The position numbers and the translations under genes were made by a program. A stretch of 64,000 bases of DNA from Lactococcus garvieae (GTDB lineage Bacteria; Bacillota; Bacilli; Lactobacillales; Streptococcaceae): positions 1,149,954 to 1,213,953 of the forward strand of contig NZ_CP065691.1 of assembly GCF_016027715.1 (NCBI RefSeq), given 5' to 3'. The notes below the pieces were generated by a model. The model saw only the letters and a list, made by a program, of their open reading frames with translations. It ran no database searches and had not been told where the DNA came from. Positions 27,121 to 36,275 of this stretch are shown one piece after another (the first letter of the stretch is position 1; each line of letters starts with the position of its first letter).

Positions 27121-28041
27121 TTAAATTTTGTCTAAGATCTCATGAATAATTTCATGGGAATCCAGCACATTTTTTTGTTTCATCTTTTCCATGAGCTCGG
27201 CACGATTTTGCCCGTCAAAGTTAGCAACAGCTTCAACCATACCCGCCACCAAGCTATCAAAGCCGCGATTATAGGTCGCTGATTGCCAGCCGTTGATGCC
27301 GATTTTTTGCTTATCTAGTCCCGTCAGAATCTCTAAGTCCGTCAGCTCTGATAAGCGATAAGTGCCGCTTGCAGCTTCCACCGTAAACTCCTCGGAAAAA
27401 GCACCCGCTGTCAAGTTCATGCTGGCAATTCCCATACAGGTTTGGGTTCTTAGGGTCACCATCACCCGTGAAATCTTCTTATCTGGTGTCAGCGCTAGCT
27501 GATAACTGTAACGCTCAATCTCATCATCCAGCAGATAAATCAGTGTATCCAAAGGATGGATAAAAATATCATACAAGGTAAACTGCACTTCAGCTGCATT
27601 GTTGGCGAGATTTTTACTGACTTTGATAAAGTTCTTTTGTTCTACCTCTTTGAGTTTATCAGTCATTGGGGCAAAACGACGGTTAAAGCCACTCACAAAG
27701 AGGACATTGTTTTCTTCGGCGAGGCGTTGGAGCTCCTGTACTTCTTCAAAGTTTTCAGAGATAGGTTTATCCATCATGACATGTGTACCCGCACTCAAAT
27801 AGCGCTTGGCTAACTCAAAGTGCTGTGCAGTAGCCGCATGGATAGCCACCATATCACAGGTTTCTAAGGCCCCTAGATCCGTTGTCGCATATTCAAACTT
27901 ATACTTTTTACGAATCTCTTCTGCTTTTTCCCATGTTCTTGAGTGTAAGATAAAGCGGTGTTCGGCTTGCATCTTTGCGTAAACAGGAAGATAAGCTTTT
28001 CCTGCAATGTTTGACGTTGCTCCAATAATTCCAATAATCAT
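27121..28041 (-). CDS. Gfo/Idh/MocA family oxidoreductase
   Basis: NAD(P)-dependent dehydrogenase of unknown substrate, 306 residues. The Rossmann motif GIIGATSNIAGKAYLPVY is at residues 4-21 and the signature MDKPISENFEEVQEL near 92. The catalytic lysine lies in MDKP. The C-terminal alpha/beta domain ends with GFDSLVAGMVEAV. This subgroup is often annotated as an MviM-like virulence factor without real evidence. It lies 9 bp after the thiamine pyrophosphokinase gene and is in the same transcript. Confidence 0.85.
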   Translation of the reverse strand: MIIGIIGATSNIAGKAYLPVYAKMQAEHRFILHSRTWEKAEEIRKKYKFEYATTDLGALETCDMVAIHAATAQHFELAKRYLSAGTHVMMDKPISENFEEVQELQRLAEENNVLFVSGFNRRFAPMTDKLKEVEQKNFIKVSKNLANNAAEVQFTLYDIFIHPLDTLIYLLDDEIERYSYQLALTPDKKISRVMVTLRTQTCMGIASMNLTAGAFSEEFTVEAASGTYRLSELTDLEILTGLDKQKIGINGWQSATYNRGFDSLVAGMVEAVANFDGQNRAELMEKMKQKNVLDSHEIIHEILDKI

Positions 28042-28050
28042 ATATTCTCT

Positions 28051-28668
28051 CTAACTGTCTTTTGAGTAAATCACAATAAGCTGGCCTTGATCTATCTGCA
28101 AATCCATACTGTCACTAATAAAAGCGTTACTGGCATAAATATCCGCAAAATTATCCGTGGCTTTGAGCGGGTATTTGGCATTTTTAATCTCTAAGCTTCT
28201 CCCTGTATTAACCTGTACCAGACCCAGATAAGGGTAACCCTCTATCTTTTTGATGGTGTGCTCGCCAGCCGATAAGTAGCGGACTAGGTTTTGAGCATCC
28301 TTCAAACAAATATTTTCATAGTTTGCAAAGTTTAGAGGAAGATATACATTGGTCAAGTGATGGTCTAAACGTCCGCCGAGTGACCCAATAATCGTAACCT
28401 CTGCTTCCGGAAAGCGTGAGCGGACAAGTTCTAAGCCAGCTTCCAAATCCGTCTGGTCTTTTTCTTCGGGAAGCTTAAAGAGTTCCGCAGCATCTTCTGA
28501 GATGCGGGCAAACTCCTTAGCATTTACAGAATCAAAATCACCAACAGCCAAGTCTAAATGGTGTTGCTCCTCCAGTAAAAACAAGGCACCACGATCAATC
28601 CCCACATAATAATCAAACTTTTCTGTGAGTGCTTGCGCTGGTCGTCCTGCATGAATGACTATCTTCAT
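28051..28668 (-). CDS. thiN: Thiamine pyrophosphokinase
   Basis: Transfers pyrophosphate from ATP to thiamine to make TPP. The 205-residue protein shows DYYVGIDRGALFLLE and LAVGDFDSV in the N-terminal domain, EEKDQTDLEAGLELV (metal and ATP residues), and IIGSLGGRLDHHLTN, all diagnostic of TPK. The C-terminal beta domain follows. Its ATG overlaps the mazG-like stop by 4 bp, indicating coupling. It is a housekeeping salvage enzyme in organisms that import thiamine. Confidence 0.92.
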   Translation of the reverse strand: MKIVIHAGRPAQALTEKFDYYVGIDRGALFLLEEQHHLDLAVGDFDSVNAKEFARISEDAAELFKLPEEKDQTDLEAGLELVRSRFPEAEVTIIGSLGGRLDHHLTNVYLPLNFANYENICLKDAQNLVRYLSAGEHTIKKIEGYPYLGLVQVNTGRSLEIKNAKYPLKATDNFADIYASNAFISDSMDLQIDQGQLIVIYSKDS

Positions 28669-29012
28669 CGCTCATCCCCACTTCCCGCTATCATCCCTCT
28701 GGCTTTACGACTTTCAAGCTTAGCGATATTGGCTTGGGCAATATCTTCCAAGTCCAACCCCAAATAACGTGCACAGGTGGCGATGTGCCACAGCACATCT
28801 CCCAGCTCTTTTTCGAGTGCTTTTTTATCTTCGGCTCGGATCATGCCGTCTTGGTCTCGGATAATCTTTTTTATCTTATCTGCAACCTCGCCCGACTCTC
28901 CAGCCAAGCCCAACACCTTGTCTAAAAAGGCAAAGTTTACCTGAGCAATATCGGCCAAGGGACCATTTACATCAAATTTTATTATCTCTTGCTGATAGTC
29001 CTTAAGTTCCAT
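28665..29012 (-). CDS. MazG-like nucleotide pyrophosphohydrolase
   Basis: 115 residues, single MazG/all-alpha NTP pyrophosphatase domain. The metal motif is visible as GLAGESGEVADKIKK (ExxE) followed by ALEKELGDVLWHIATCA (ExxD). Family members hydrolyse non-canonical or phage-modified dNTPs. Ribosome site GAGGAGG precedes ATG 29012. It heads the unit mazG-thiN-oxidoreductase-ybjQ. Confidence 0.88.
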   Translation of the reverse strand: MELKDYQQEIIKFDVNGPLADIAQVNFAFLDKVLGLAGESGEVADKIKKIIRDQDGMIRAEDKKALEKELGDVLWHIATCARYLGLDLEDIAQANIAKLESRKARGMIAGSGDER

Positions 29013-29135
29013 AGATAGGTGGCCTCCTCTAGTCTCTACCTAGTATTATAACAAAATAATCCTCCCTACTCTAGGTTAACCTCTTTCGCTAAGCATAAGT
29101 AAATTTTTGAGAGGAAAGCTAAGTCTGAAAAAAGA

Positions 29136-29184
29136 AAAACGCACTCCACCAGCAGACCAAAACTCTGCAAAGAAGTGCGTTTTA
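29136..29184 (-). terminator. Terminator of the large adhesin gene
   Basis: Outer stem AAAACGCACT / AGTGCGTTTT and an inner GCAGA / TCTGC helix. On the minus strand TTTTTCTTTTTT follows. It lies 35 bp after the adhesin stop. Confidence 0.8.
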
Positions 29185-29218
29185 TTTTCTAAGTGAGGTA
29201 AGTTAGGTAGGTAGAATA

Positions 29219-32200
29219 CTACTTTTTACGTCTACGTTTATACCACAGGAGCATAGCTACAGCTAAGCTTCCCAGACCAAGCCAGCTAAGCATTCCAGCT
29301 ATTTCGCCTGTTTCTGGTAGCTTATCTCTACTTGCTGCATTGAGGTCTGGTTCTTCTTGCTGAGACTGCTTTTTGTCTCCTCTGGTGTCGTCAGAGTCAG
29401 ATACTTTATCTTCGCTATTTTCATTATTTGAGGTTGAGTCGTCTTTGTCCTGACCATTTTCGTTTTCGCCAGAGTTATTGTTTCCATTGCCATTGCCATT
29501 TTCTTCTTCGGCTTTTACGGTAACTTTCGCTGTGGCGCTTACGCCATCATAAGCATAGGTTACTTCATAGATACCCGCTTTGGTAGTGTCTACTTTTCCT
29601 GTGACTGTGACATCTTCAAAGGGAACTTCATCTCCTTCACGATTGATTGCCTGGACAAAGTTGTCCTTGGCTTGCCATGTGTCGCCAACAGCGAGCGTGC
29701 TGTCTTTAACTTGAACTTTTGTTTGATAAGGCACACGGCGCCATGTCCCTGCCGCTTGGCCCGAAGTAGCAGATAAATCCATCAACTGATGTGAGTCCAG
29801 CCAGTTATTTGCCTCGCCTTCTCTCGCCCACCAGTTCAGATAACCGGTGCTTGTAGTGAACTCTGGCAAGTTACTTAAATTTATAGCTGTATTATCGCCT
29901 AAGCGAAGCTCGACTAAGGCATTGAGTCCACCAAAGTTAAGCCTAAACTGTGCATCATCCACCGCGGACGTATCAAAAGAAGACAAGTCTAGACGGGCTA
30001 AATTGCTGGCGCCGGTAAACATATCCTGCATCGTTGTGACTGAGGATGTCTCAAAGGATGAAAGGTCTAGGTGAGTTAAACTACTGGCACCTGAAAACAT
30101 CCATGACATATTTATAACCGAACCTGTCTCAAAGGATGAAAGGTCTAGGTGAGTTAAGCTGCTGGTGTCTGAAAACATACCCTGCATCGTTGTGACTGAG
30201 GAAGTCTCAAAAGAAGAGAGGTCTAAGCTGCTTAAACTTCTGGCGTCTGAAAACATACTCTGCATATTTATAACAGCGGATGTGTCAAAAGAGGAAAGAT
30301 TTAAGCTGGTTAAGCTCTCTGCTGAATCAAACATAGCAAACATATTTGTAACAGCGGACGTATCAAAAGAGGAGAGGTCTAAACTAGTTAAGCTACTGGT
30401 TCCTGTAAACATCCATGACATATCTGTCACACCGCTTGTATCCAGTTTTTCTAAATTTTGGATGTCTCTAAGGTTTTGAAAACCGTCAAAGAGGGTACTA
30501 AGAGACTTTGAACCGCCGACATTCACATCGCCCTGAAAGACGATGTGTTCCACCTCTGTTCGGATGGCGCTATCAAAATCTGAAGGATTCGTGATCGTCC
30601 CACCTTCTAGCGTAAGGGTTTTGCTTGTTTCATCGTAATCAAACGCGACATCGCCCCATACTTTTGGTAGAGTTCTTTGCCACACAAAAGTATCCGCCAT
30701 TGAGGGATTAAAATTTTGCATTAAGCCGTCAGACGTAAGAACATTTGTACCATTAGGGCGTTCTGGAGAGCCAGTACCTACATTTTGCCAGAGACCTGTG
30801 AACTCACCTGATGCATAGCTAATATTAGGGAGTCTCGTCTCATTCAAACGAGAAATGCCTGAGCCTAGCTTAAGCTCTCTTAAAGAGCTTGTGTCAAAAA
30901 ACATATCTCGTATATCTGTGCTACTCGCTATGTCAAATGAGGAGAGATTTAGGCTGATTAGACTTTCTGCCCATGCAAACATAGAGGTCATGTTCGTAAC
31001 AGAGGAGGTATCAAAAGAAGTAAGATCTAAACTTTTTAAGGCTGCCCTAGCAAACATAGAGCTCATGTTTGTAACAGAGGAAGTAACAAAAGAGGAAAGA
31101 TCTATGTCAGTTAAACTTTCTGCCCCAGCAAACATGCCTTCCATGTTTCTCACTGAGGAGGTATCAAAAGAGGAAAGATTTATGTCAGTTAAGCTTTCTG
31201 TCATCGCAAACATCAGCGACATATCTTCAACAGAGGATGTAACAAAAGAGGATAAGTCTAAGCTGTTGAGGTTGCGGGCTTCATAAAACATAAAGGACAT
31301 ATCTTCGACAGAGGATGTCTCGAAAGAGGAGAGATCTAGACTTTTAAAGGCTGTCACACCAAACATACCGTGCATGTTTGTGACTGAGGATGTGTCGAAA
31401 GAAGAGAGGTCTAAACTGGTTAAACTGCTCGTTCCGGCAAACATTACAGACATATCCGTAACACCAGCTGTATTCAATCTTTCCAAGTTTTGAATATCGA
31501 CGAGATTAGTGAAATTCGCAAACATTCCTCCAAGAGACATGGCACCCCCGACATTCACGTCCCCACGAAAGACGATGTGTTCTACCTCTGATCGGATGGC
31601 GGCATCAAAATCTGACGGATCCGTGATCATCCCACCTTCTAGCGTAAGGGTTTTGCTTGTCTCATCGTAATCATACTCGACATCACCCCATACTTTTGGC
31701 ACAACTCTTCTTTGCCACACAAAAGTATCCGCCATTGAGGGATTAAAATCCCTCATCAAGCCTGCAGAGTCGAGAACATTTGTACCATTGGGGTGTTCTG
31801 CAGAGCCAGTATCTATATTTTGCCAGAAACCTGTGAATTCTCCTGAAGTGGTGCCAATAGCTGGGAGATTGGTGCCATTCAAACGAGAGATACCTGTGCC
31901 TAGCTTAAGTTCTCTTAAAGACCCTGTATGCATGAACATAGCTGTTATAGGTGTACCACTAGTTATGACAAATGAGGAAAGGTCTAGGCTGGCTAGACGG
32001 CTTGCGCCCAAGAACATACTATGCATATTAGTAACAGATGCTGTATCAAAGTTAGATAAATCTAAGCGGGTTAAGCTGCTTGCGTTTGCAAACATCTGCC
32101 ACATTCCTGTAACAGCTGAGGTATTAAAGTTAGATAAGTCTAAGCTGGTCAAATTGTGCATGCCCCAAAACATACCACCCATATCCGTAACAGCTGACGT

Positions 32201-33004
32201 CTTAAAGGTAGATAAATCTAAGCTAGTTAAGCGACTTGCTCCACGAAACATCATGTTCATATCTGTAACAGATGATGTATCAAAGTTAGATAAATCTAAA
32301 CTGGTTAAACTACTTGTTCCATTAAACATACCACTCATATCAGTGACGGCAGAGGTATCAAAAGAGGAGAGATCTAGGTTGGTAAGAGCCCATGTTGCAC
32401 TAAACAAGGCACTCATATCTGTGACGCCACTCGTATTTAAGTAGGTCAAATTTTCAATGGCCGTAAGATTCGTCATACTTTGAAAAAGTCCAGCTAAGCT
32501 CCTTGAACCTCCGACTGTTACAGGCCCTTCAAATTTAATATGGTTTATTAGCCATCTGTCAGTAGGCAAAGCAGCAGGATCAGTAATGGTCCCTCCAAAA
32601 AGTGTGAGCTCACCCGTAGTAGCATTCCATTCAAAATCAACACCACCCCACATCGTGCCTGTCATTTTCGGTGCGGCCACTGCCGTGCTTCGCTCTGGGG
32701 AGGCTACATCTGCTGGGGGAGTTGGTTCTTCGGGTTTAGAGGCACTGGATGCTGGGGGAAGGATTTCTTCTGCTGAGGCTGAACGATCTGGTGTATCTTC
32801 ACTTTTTGTCTCTTCGCTTTCCTCTGTGTCCTGCTCTGGCTCTAAAGCTTCTGGTAACGGTGCTTCACTCTCTTCACTGGACTCCGACTCTGTGGGCAGC
32901 GTAGTCGCCACGACTGTAGCTCCCTCAAGCATAGGGTTCCCGATGAGCCCTGCCAGAGCCATAACGGTTATAATATATCTTATTTTTTTACTTTTTGAAT
33001 TCAT
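29219..33004 (-). CDS. LPXTG-anchored DUF285 (BspA-like) repeat surface protein
   Basis: 1261-residue cell-wall adhesin candidate. A signal peptide (YIITVMALAGLIGNPMLEGA) is followed by an acidic Ser/Glu/Pro-rich stretch. Three modules begin with WGGVDFEWN or KVWGDV at about residues 116, 435 and 779. Each opens with a beta region and continues with many ~24-residue DUF285 repeats of the form LDLSSFDTSSVTDMSGMF. An Ig-like domain (about 1095-1167), a Asn/Glu/Asp-rich wall-spanning linker, LPETG near residue 1228, a membrane helix and an RRRKK tail follow. GAGGAG lies 9 bases before ATG 33004. Upstream lies a 13-copy pentanucleotide repeat. The ligand is unknown. Confidence 0.9.
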   Translation of the reverse strand: MNSKSKKIRYIITVMALAGLIGNPMLEGATVVATTLPTESESSEESEAPLPEALEPEQDTEESEETKSEDTPDRSASAEEILPPASSASKPEEPTPPADVASPERSTAVAAPKMTGTMWGGVDFEWNATTGELTLFGGTITDPAALPTDRWLINHIKFEGPVTVGGSRSLAGLFQSMTNLTAIENLTYLNTSGVTDMSALFSATWALTNLDLSSFDTSAVTDMSGMFNGTSSLTSLDLSNFDTSSVTDMNMMFRGASRLTSLDLSTFKTSAVTDMGGMFWGMHNLTSLDLSNFNTSAVTGMWQMFANASSLTRLDLSNFDTASVTNMHSMFLGASRLASLDLSSFVITSGTPITAMFMHTGSLRELKLGTGISRLNGTNLPAIGTTSGEFTGFWQNIDTGSAEHPNGTNVLDSAGLMRDFNPSMADTFVWQRRVVPKVWGDVEYDYDETSKTLTLEGGMITDPSDFDAAIRSEVEHIVFRGDVNVGGAMSLGGMFANFTNLVDIQNLERLNTAGVTDMSVMFAGTSSLTSLDLSSFDTSSVTNMHGMFGVTAFKSLDLSSFETSSVEDMSFMFYEARNLNSLDLSSFVTSSVEDMSLMFAMTESLTDINLSSFDTSSVRNMEGMFAGAESLTDIDLSSFVTSSVTNMSSMFARAALKSLDLTSFDTSSVTNMTSMFAWAESLISLNLSSFDIASSTDIRDMFFDTSSLRELKLGSGISRLNETRLPNISYASGEFTGLWQNVGTGSPERPNGTNVLTSDGLMQNFNPSMADTFVWQRTLPKVWGDVAFDYDETSKTLTLEGGTITNPSDFDSAIRTEVEHIVFQGDVNVGGSKSLSTLFDGFQNLRDIQNLEKLDTSGVTDMSWMFTGTSSLTSLDLSSFDTSAVTNMFAMFDSAESLTSLNLSSFDTSAVINMQSMFSDARSLSSLDLSSFETSSVTTMQGMFSDTSSLTHLDLSSFETGSVINMSWMFSGASSLTHLDLSSFETSSVTTMQDMFTGASNLARLDLSSFDTSAVDDAQFRLNFGGLNALVELRLGDNTAINLSNLPEFTTSTGYLNWWAREGEANNWLDSHQLMDLSATSGQAAGTWRRVPYQTKVQVKDSTLAVGDTWQAKDNFVQAINREGDEVPFEDVTVTGKVDTTKAGIYEVTYAYDGVSATAKVTVKAEEENGNGNGNNNSGENENGQDKDDSTSNNENSEDKVSDSDDTRGDKKQSQQEEPDLNAASRDKLPETGEIAGMLSWLGLGSLAVAMLLWYKRRRKK

Positions 33005-33091
33005 CTCATCTCGCTCCTCGATGTTCTTTTCTTCTACTTCATCGTTTCGTGTGTAAAGTTATCCAAACTAGAACATTAAGTATAGCCCGAT

Positions 33092-33175
33092 TTAGGCTGG
33101 GCTGGGCTGGGCTGGGCTGGGCTGGGCTGGGCTGGGCTGGGCTGGGCTGGGCTGGGCTGATAGATTATAAACCAT
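33092..33175 (-). other. Possible leader ORF through the tandem repeat
   Basis: ATG at 33175, preceded by AGGAG at 6 bases, opens MVYNLSAQPSPAQPSP... and reads through all 13 repeats as AQPSP units to a TAA immediately after them (27 codons). Other copy numbers would change its end. It would be translated only if transcription starts upstream of the nearby promoter. Confidence 0.25.
33095..33159 (-). repeat. CAGCC tandem repeat, 13 copies, upstream of the adhesin gene
   Basis: 65 bp of uninterrupted GGCTG (plus strand), CAGCC on the coding strand. It starts 91 bp before the adhesin ATG. It lies between a good promoter (33164-33192) and a second -10-like TATACT (33079-33084). It is far more GC-rich than its surroundings. 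Confidence 0.95.
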
Positions 33176-33192
33176 GGCATTCTCCTCATCAA
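33164..33192 (-). promoter_or_regulatory. Candidate promoter of the adhesin gene
   Basis: TTGATG (33187-33192), 17-bp spacer, TATAAT (33164-33169). The predicted start, about 33157, falls in the first CAGCC copies, placing the repeat at the 5' end of the mRNA. Confidence 0.55.
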
Positions 33193-33357
33193 GTCTTTTA
33201 GTCTTTTTTAAGAATTCTCTTATTTATATTCTAACATATTATACTATTACATTAAAAAGATTTCATTATAACTTCTTTTGTTTCTTTTTGATTTCTCTAC
33301 TTGTCAGCTATAAATAGCTTTCCCACCCTTACTATACCCGTCCACTTTTAGACATCA

Positions 33358-33390
33358 AAAAAAAGCCTTCAAGAAACTTGAAAGCTTTTA
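33358..33390 (-). terminator. asnS terminator
   Basis: 12-bp stem AAAGCTTTCAAG / CTTGAAGGCTTT (one G-U pair) with a TTTTTTTT tail on the minus strand, 10 bp after the asnS stop. Confidence 0.85.
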
Positions 33391-33399
33391 TATCATTTT

Positions 33400-34737
33400 T
33401 TAAGGGCGGATACGTCCAAGCATACGTGGGAAAGGAATCGCTTCACGAATGTGTTGGTTACCTGTGATAAAGGTTACTGCACGTTCCAAGCCAAGTCCGA
33501 AGCCAGAGTGTGGTACTGAACCAAACTTACGTAAGTCAAGATACCAGCTGTATTCTTCTTCGGAAAGACCAAATTCTTTTACTTTTTCCACCAAGTAGTC
33601 ATAGTCTGTCGCACGTTCTGAACCACCGATAATCTCACCGTAACCTTCTGGTGCGATAAGGTCAGCACAGATAACAACATCTTCACGTGCTGGGTGTGGT
33701 TTCATGTAGAAAGCTTTGATTGCTTTTGGATAGTTGATGATAAATGTTGGTACACCATAGTAGTTTGAAACAAATGTTTCATGTGGTGAACCAAAGTCGT
33801 CGCCCCATTCGATATGATCATAGTCATTGTTTGCTTCTTCTTTTTGAAGCAACTCGATCGCATCATCGTAAGTGACACGTTTGAAAGGTTCGTTGACATA
33901 TTTTTCGAGCAAGTCAATATCGCGCTCCAAAGTTTCAAGTGCATAACGTTGATTTTCCAATACAGACTTGATCAAATGTTTCACGTAAGCTTCTTGGATA
34001 TCCAAAGATTCTTCGTGTGTTGTGAAAGCCATTTCTGGCTCAATCATCCAAAACTCTGTCAAATGACGGCGTGTTTTTGATTTTTCGGCACGGAAAGTTG
34101 GACCAAATGTGAAGACTTTACCAAAGGCCATCGCACCTGCTTCAGCATAGAGTTGACCTGTTTGAGACAAGTAAGCAGGTTGACCAAAGTAGTCTGTCTC
34201 GAAAAGTTCGGTTGTTCCTTCAGGAGCTGAACCTGTCAGGATCGGGCTATCAATCTTCACAAAACCGTTGGCATTGTAAAATTCATATGTAGCGCGGATG
34301 ATCTCGTTACGAACAAGCATAACCGCATGTTGTTTACGGCTACGCAACCACAAGTGACGGTTATCCATCAGGAAGTCTGTCCCGTGTTCTTTTGGTGTGA
34401 TAGGGTAATCCACTGATGCACCGACAACTTCAAGGTCTGTGACATCAAGTTCATAGCCAAACTTTGAGCGTGAATCTTCTTTAACGATACCTGTTACAAG
34501 TACTGATGTTTCTTGTGACAAGTGTTTGATTTCAGTGAATTTTTCAACGCCAGCGTCTTCACCAAATTTTTCAATCATGTTTGGTTTAAAAACAACAGCT
34601 TGGAAAAAGGCTGTCCCATCACGGAGTTGGAGAAATTGTAACTTTCCTTTTCCTGATTTGTCTGCAACCCAAGCGCCGATTTTTATTTCTTCACCTACAT
34701 GGTCTTTCACGTCGATGATTGATACTAAGTCTTTCAT
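33400..34737 (-). CDS. asnS: Asparaginyl-tRNA synthetase
   Basis: Class IIb aminoacyl-tRNA synthetase of 445 residues. The N-terminal OB-fold anticodon domain ([20 protein letters not shown]) is followed by the catalytic core. Motif 2 is [20 protein letters not shown] near residue 215 and motif 3 is [15 protein letters not shown] near 415. It lies downstream of aspC and a small overlapping ORF; the aspC-asnS order is conserved across Firmicutes. Ribosome site GAAGGAATTATTT precedes ATG 34737. Confidence 0.96.
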   Translation of the reverse strand: MKDLVSIIDVKDHVGEEIKIGAWVADKSGKGKLQFLQLRDGTAFFQAVVFKPNMIEKFGEDAGVEKFTEIKHLSQETSVLVTGIVKEDSRSKFGYELDVTDLEVVGASVDYPITPKEHGTDFLMDNRHLWLRSRKQHAVMLVRNEIIRATYEFYNANGFVKIDSPILTGSAPEGTTELFETDYFGQPAYLSQTGQLYAEAGAMAFGKVFTFGPTFRAEKSKTRRHLTEFWMIEPEMAFTTHEESLDIQEAYVKHLIKSVLENQRYALETLERDIDLLEKYVNEPFKRVTYDDAIELLQKEEANNDYDHIEWGDDFGSPHETFVSNYYGVPTFIINYPKAIKAFYMKPHPAREDVVICADLIAPEGYGEIIGGSERATDYDYLVEKVKEFGLSEEEYSWYLDLRKFGSVPHSGFGLGLERAVTFITGNQHIREAIPFPRMLGRIRP

Positions 34738-34759
34738 AAATAATTCCTTCTCTATTTTG

Positions 34760-35089
34760 TTAATATAATTCTTTATCCAAAAGTTTTTCTAGCCAGATTT
34801 CCTTTAAGGTTTTCAGGTCATCCTTAAAGGCTTTAGGTGTTTGTAGTTCATCTTTTTTGAGCTCTTCGAGGACCACAAGCTCAAAATCATCTGTTTTCCA
34901 GTCTTTATCTATGGCTAGAGGAACACCGATACCTGTCTTTTGCGAAAATTCAAAACGATTTTTTAAGCCCGGAAGATCTGGGGCGATGTCAATGTAAAGT
35001 TTGTTTTTAGTGATGTTTTTGTAAGCCACCACTGCCCCAACTTTAGTTTGAAGTTTGTATGCTGATTTTGCTTCTTTTTTGTCAATCAT
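34760..35089 (-). CDS. Conserved small hypothetical protein between aspC and asnS
   Basis: 109 residues, Lys/Asp/Leu-rich, soluble, family not recognised. It starts [20 protein letters not shown], has a central [19 protein letters not shown] region and a charged C-terminus. Its ATG lies 8 bp inside the end of aspC and its stop is 22 bp before asnS, so it is translated as part of this operon. The overlap and operon position argue for a real gene. No function can be proposed from sequence. Confidence 0.7.
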   Translation of the reverse strand: MIDKKEAKSAYKLQTKVGAVVAYKNITKNKLYIDIAPDLPGLKNRFEFSQKTGIGVPLAIDKDWKTDDFELVVLEELKKDELQTPKAFKDDLKTLKEIWLEKLLDKELY

Positions 35090-36272
35090 GTGGCTTCTCC
35101 ATCCACTTTTTCATCCGGTTTACTGCTTCTTTTAGACTTTCCAAATCTGTCGCATAACTCAGTCTAATATGTGAAGGAGAACCAAACCCTTCTCCTGTAA
35201 CTACTGCCACGCCTGCTTCTTCAAGCAAGGCTGTCGCAAAGTCAGTGACCTTATCAAAGCCTTTAAGAGCCATTGCTTCTTCAACCTTAGGGAAAAGATA
35301 GAAGGCACCGTTTGGCTTAATCGCTTCAAAGCCAGGAATCTGGTTTAAGAGAGGATAAATCGTATTCAGACGTTCTTCAAAAGCTTGACGCATCTTGGAA
35401 ACAGCATCTGAGTCAGAGTTAAAGGCTTCAATCGCGGCATACTGGGCGACAGTGCTGGGGTTGGAGGTGGTCTGTCCGGCAATTTTTGTCATGGCTGCTA
35501 TGATTTCACTGTCTCCCACAGCGAGACCTATCCGCCAGCCTGTCATCGCAAAAGTTTTGGAAACCCCATTGATGACAAGAGTATGTTGGCGAATCTCTTC
35601 CGACAAGGAAGAAAGAGCTGTAAACGTGCTATTATTATAAACCAAGCGATGATAGATATCATCAGCCAGAATCAAAAGGTCATTCTCCACCGCCCAATTT
35701 CCAATCGCAGTCAGTTCTGCTTCGGAATAAATCATTCCTGTGGGATTTGAGGGGCTATTTAAAAGGAGAACCTTTGTTTTCGAAGTTTTTGCGGCTGCCA
35801 ACTGTTCGACTGTGATTTTAAAGTCATTTTCTTGCAAGGCTGGGACGATAACAGGTTGCCCACCTGACATTTTGACCTGATCCACATAGCTCACCCAGTA
35901 AGGTGCTGGAATAATCACTTCGTCGCCTTTATCTAAAACACTTTGGAAGAAAGCGTAGAGCGCAAACTTGGCACCTGAGGTTACGAGTATTTCCTTATCT
36001 TCAGGCGCATAGCCATAAAAGTTTTGCCAATAATTTCGTACAGCTTCTTTTAGCTCCGGTAAGCCAGAAGCTTGGGTATAAAAGCTCGCCTTTCCTGTCT
36101 CGATCGAGCTTATCGCTGCTTGACCAATCGCGTCAGGCGTTGTAAAGTCAGGTTGGCCTAAGGTCAAATCAATAATATCTCGTCCTTGACGGGCAAGATC
36201 CTTGGCACGCTTTGCAGCTGCTAAGGTCACAGATTCTTCAATGTTTGAAACAAAATCAGATAATTTTTTCAT
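35082..36272 (-). CDS. aspC: Aspartate aminotransferase (class I, PLP)
   Basis: Interconverts aspartate and oxaloacetate with glutamate. The 396-residue fold-type I protein has LTLGQPDFTTPDAIG near the start, the NSPSNPTGMIYS substrate loop (about 170), DDIYHRL, and the PLP lysine in VINGVSKTFAMTGWRIG near residue 235. It resembles the Bacillus AspB subgroup (Ib). It follows ypmB by 3 bp. Being in one transcript with asnS links aspartate supply to asparaginyl-tRNA formation. Confidence 0.92.
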   Translation of the reverse strand: MKKLSDFVSNIEESVTLAAAKRAKDLARQGRDIIDLTLGQPDFTTPDAIGQAAISSIETGKASFYTQASGLPELKEAVRNYWQNFYGYAPEDKEILVTSGAKFALYAFFQSVLDKGDEVIIPAPYWVSYVDQVKMSGGQPVIVPALQENDFKITVEQLAAAKTSKTKVLLLNSPSNPTGMIYSEAELTAIGNWAVENDLLILADDIYHRLVYNNSTFTALSSLSEEIRQHTLVINGVSKTFAMTGWRIGLAVGDSEIIAAMTKIAGQTTSNPSTVAQYAAIEAFNSDSDAVSKMRQAFEERLNTIYPLLNQIPGFEAIKPNGAFYLFPKVEEAMALKGFDKVTDFATALLEEAGVAVVTGEGFGSPSHIRLSYATDLESLKEAVNRMKKWMEKPHD

Positions 36273-36275
36273 CGT

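Noticed and set aside
29219-32660. Regularly spaced repeats that could suggest a CRISPR array or minisatellite
   Set aside because: They are in-frame codons of DUF285 protein repeats, with varied sequence and no unique spacers.
32995-33201. Plus-strand ORF encoding GWAGL repeats
   Set aside because: It is only the translation of the GGCTG tandem repeat, has no good ribosome site and overlaps the adhesin start on the other strand.
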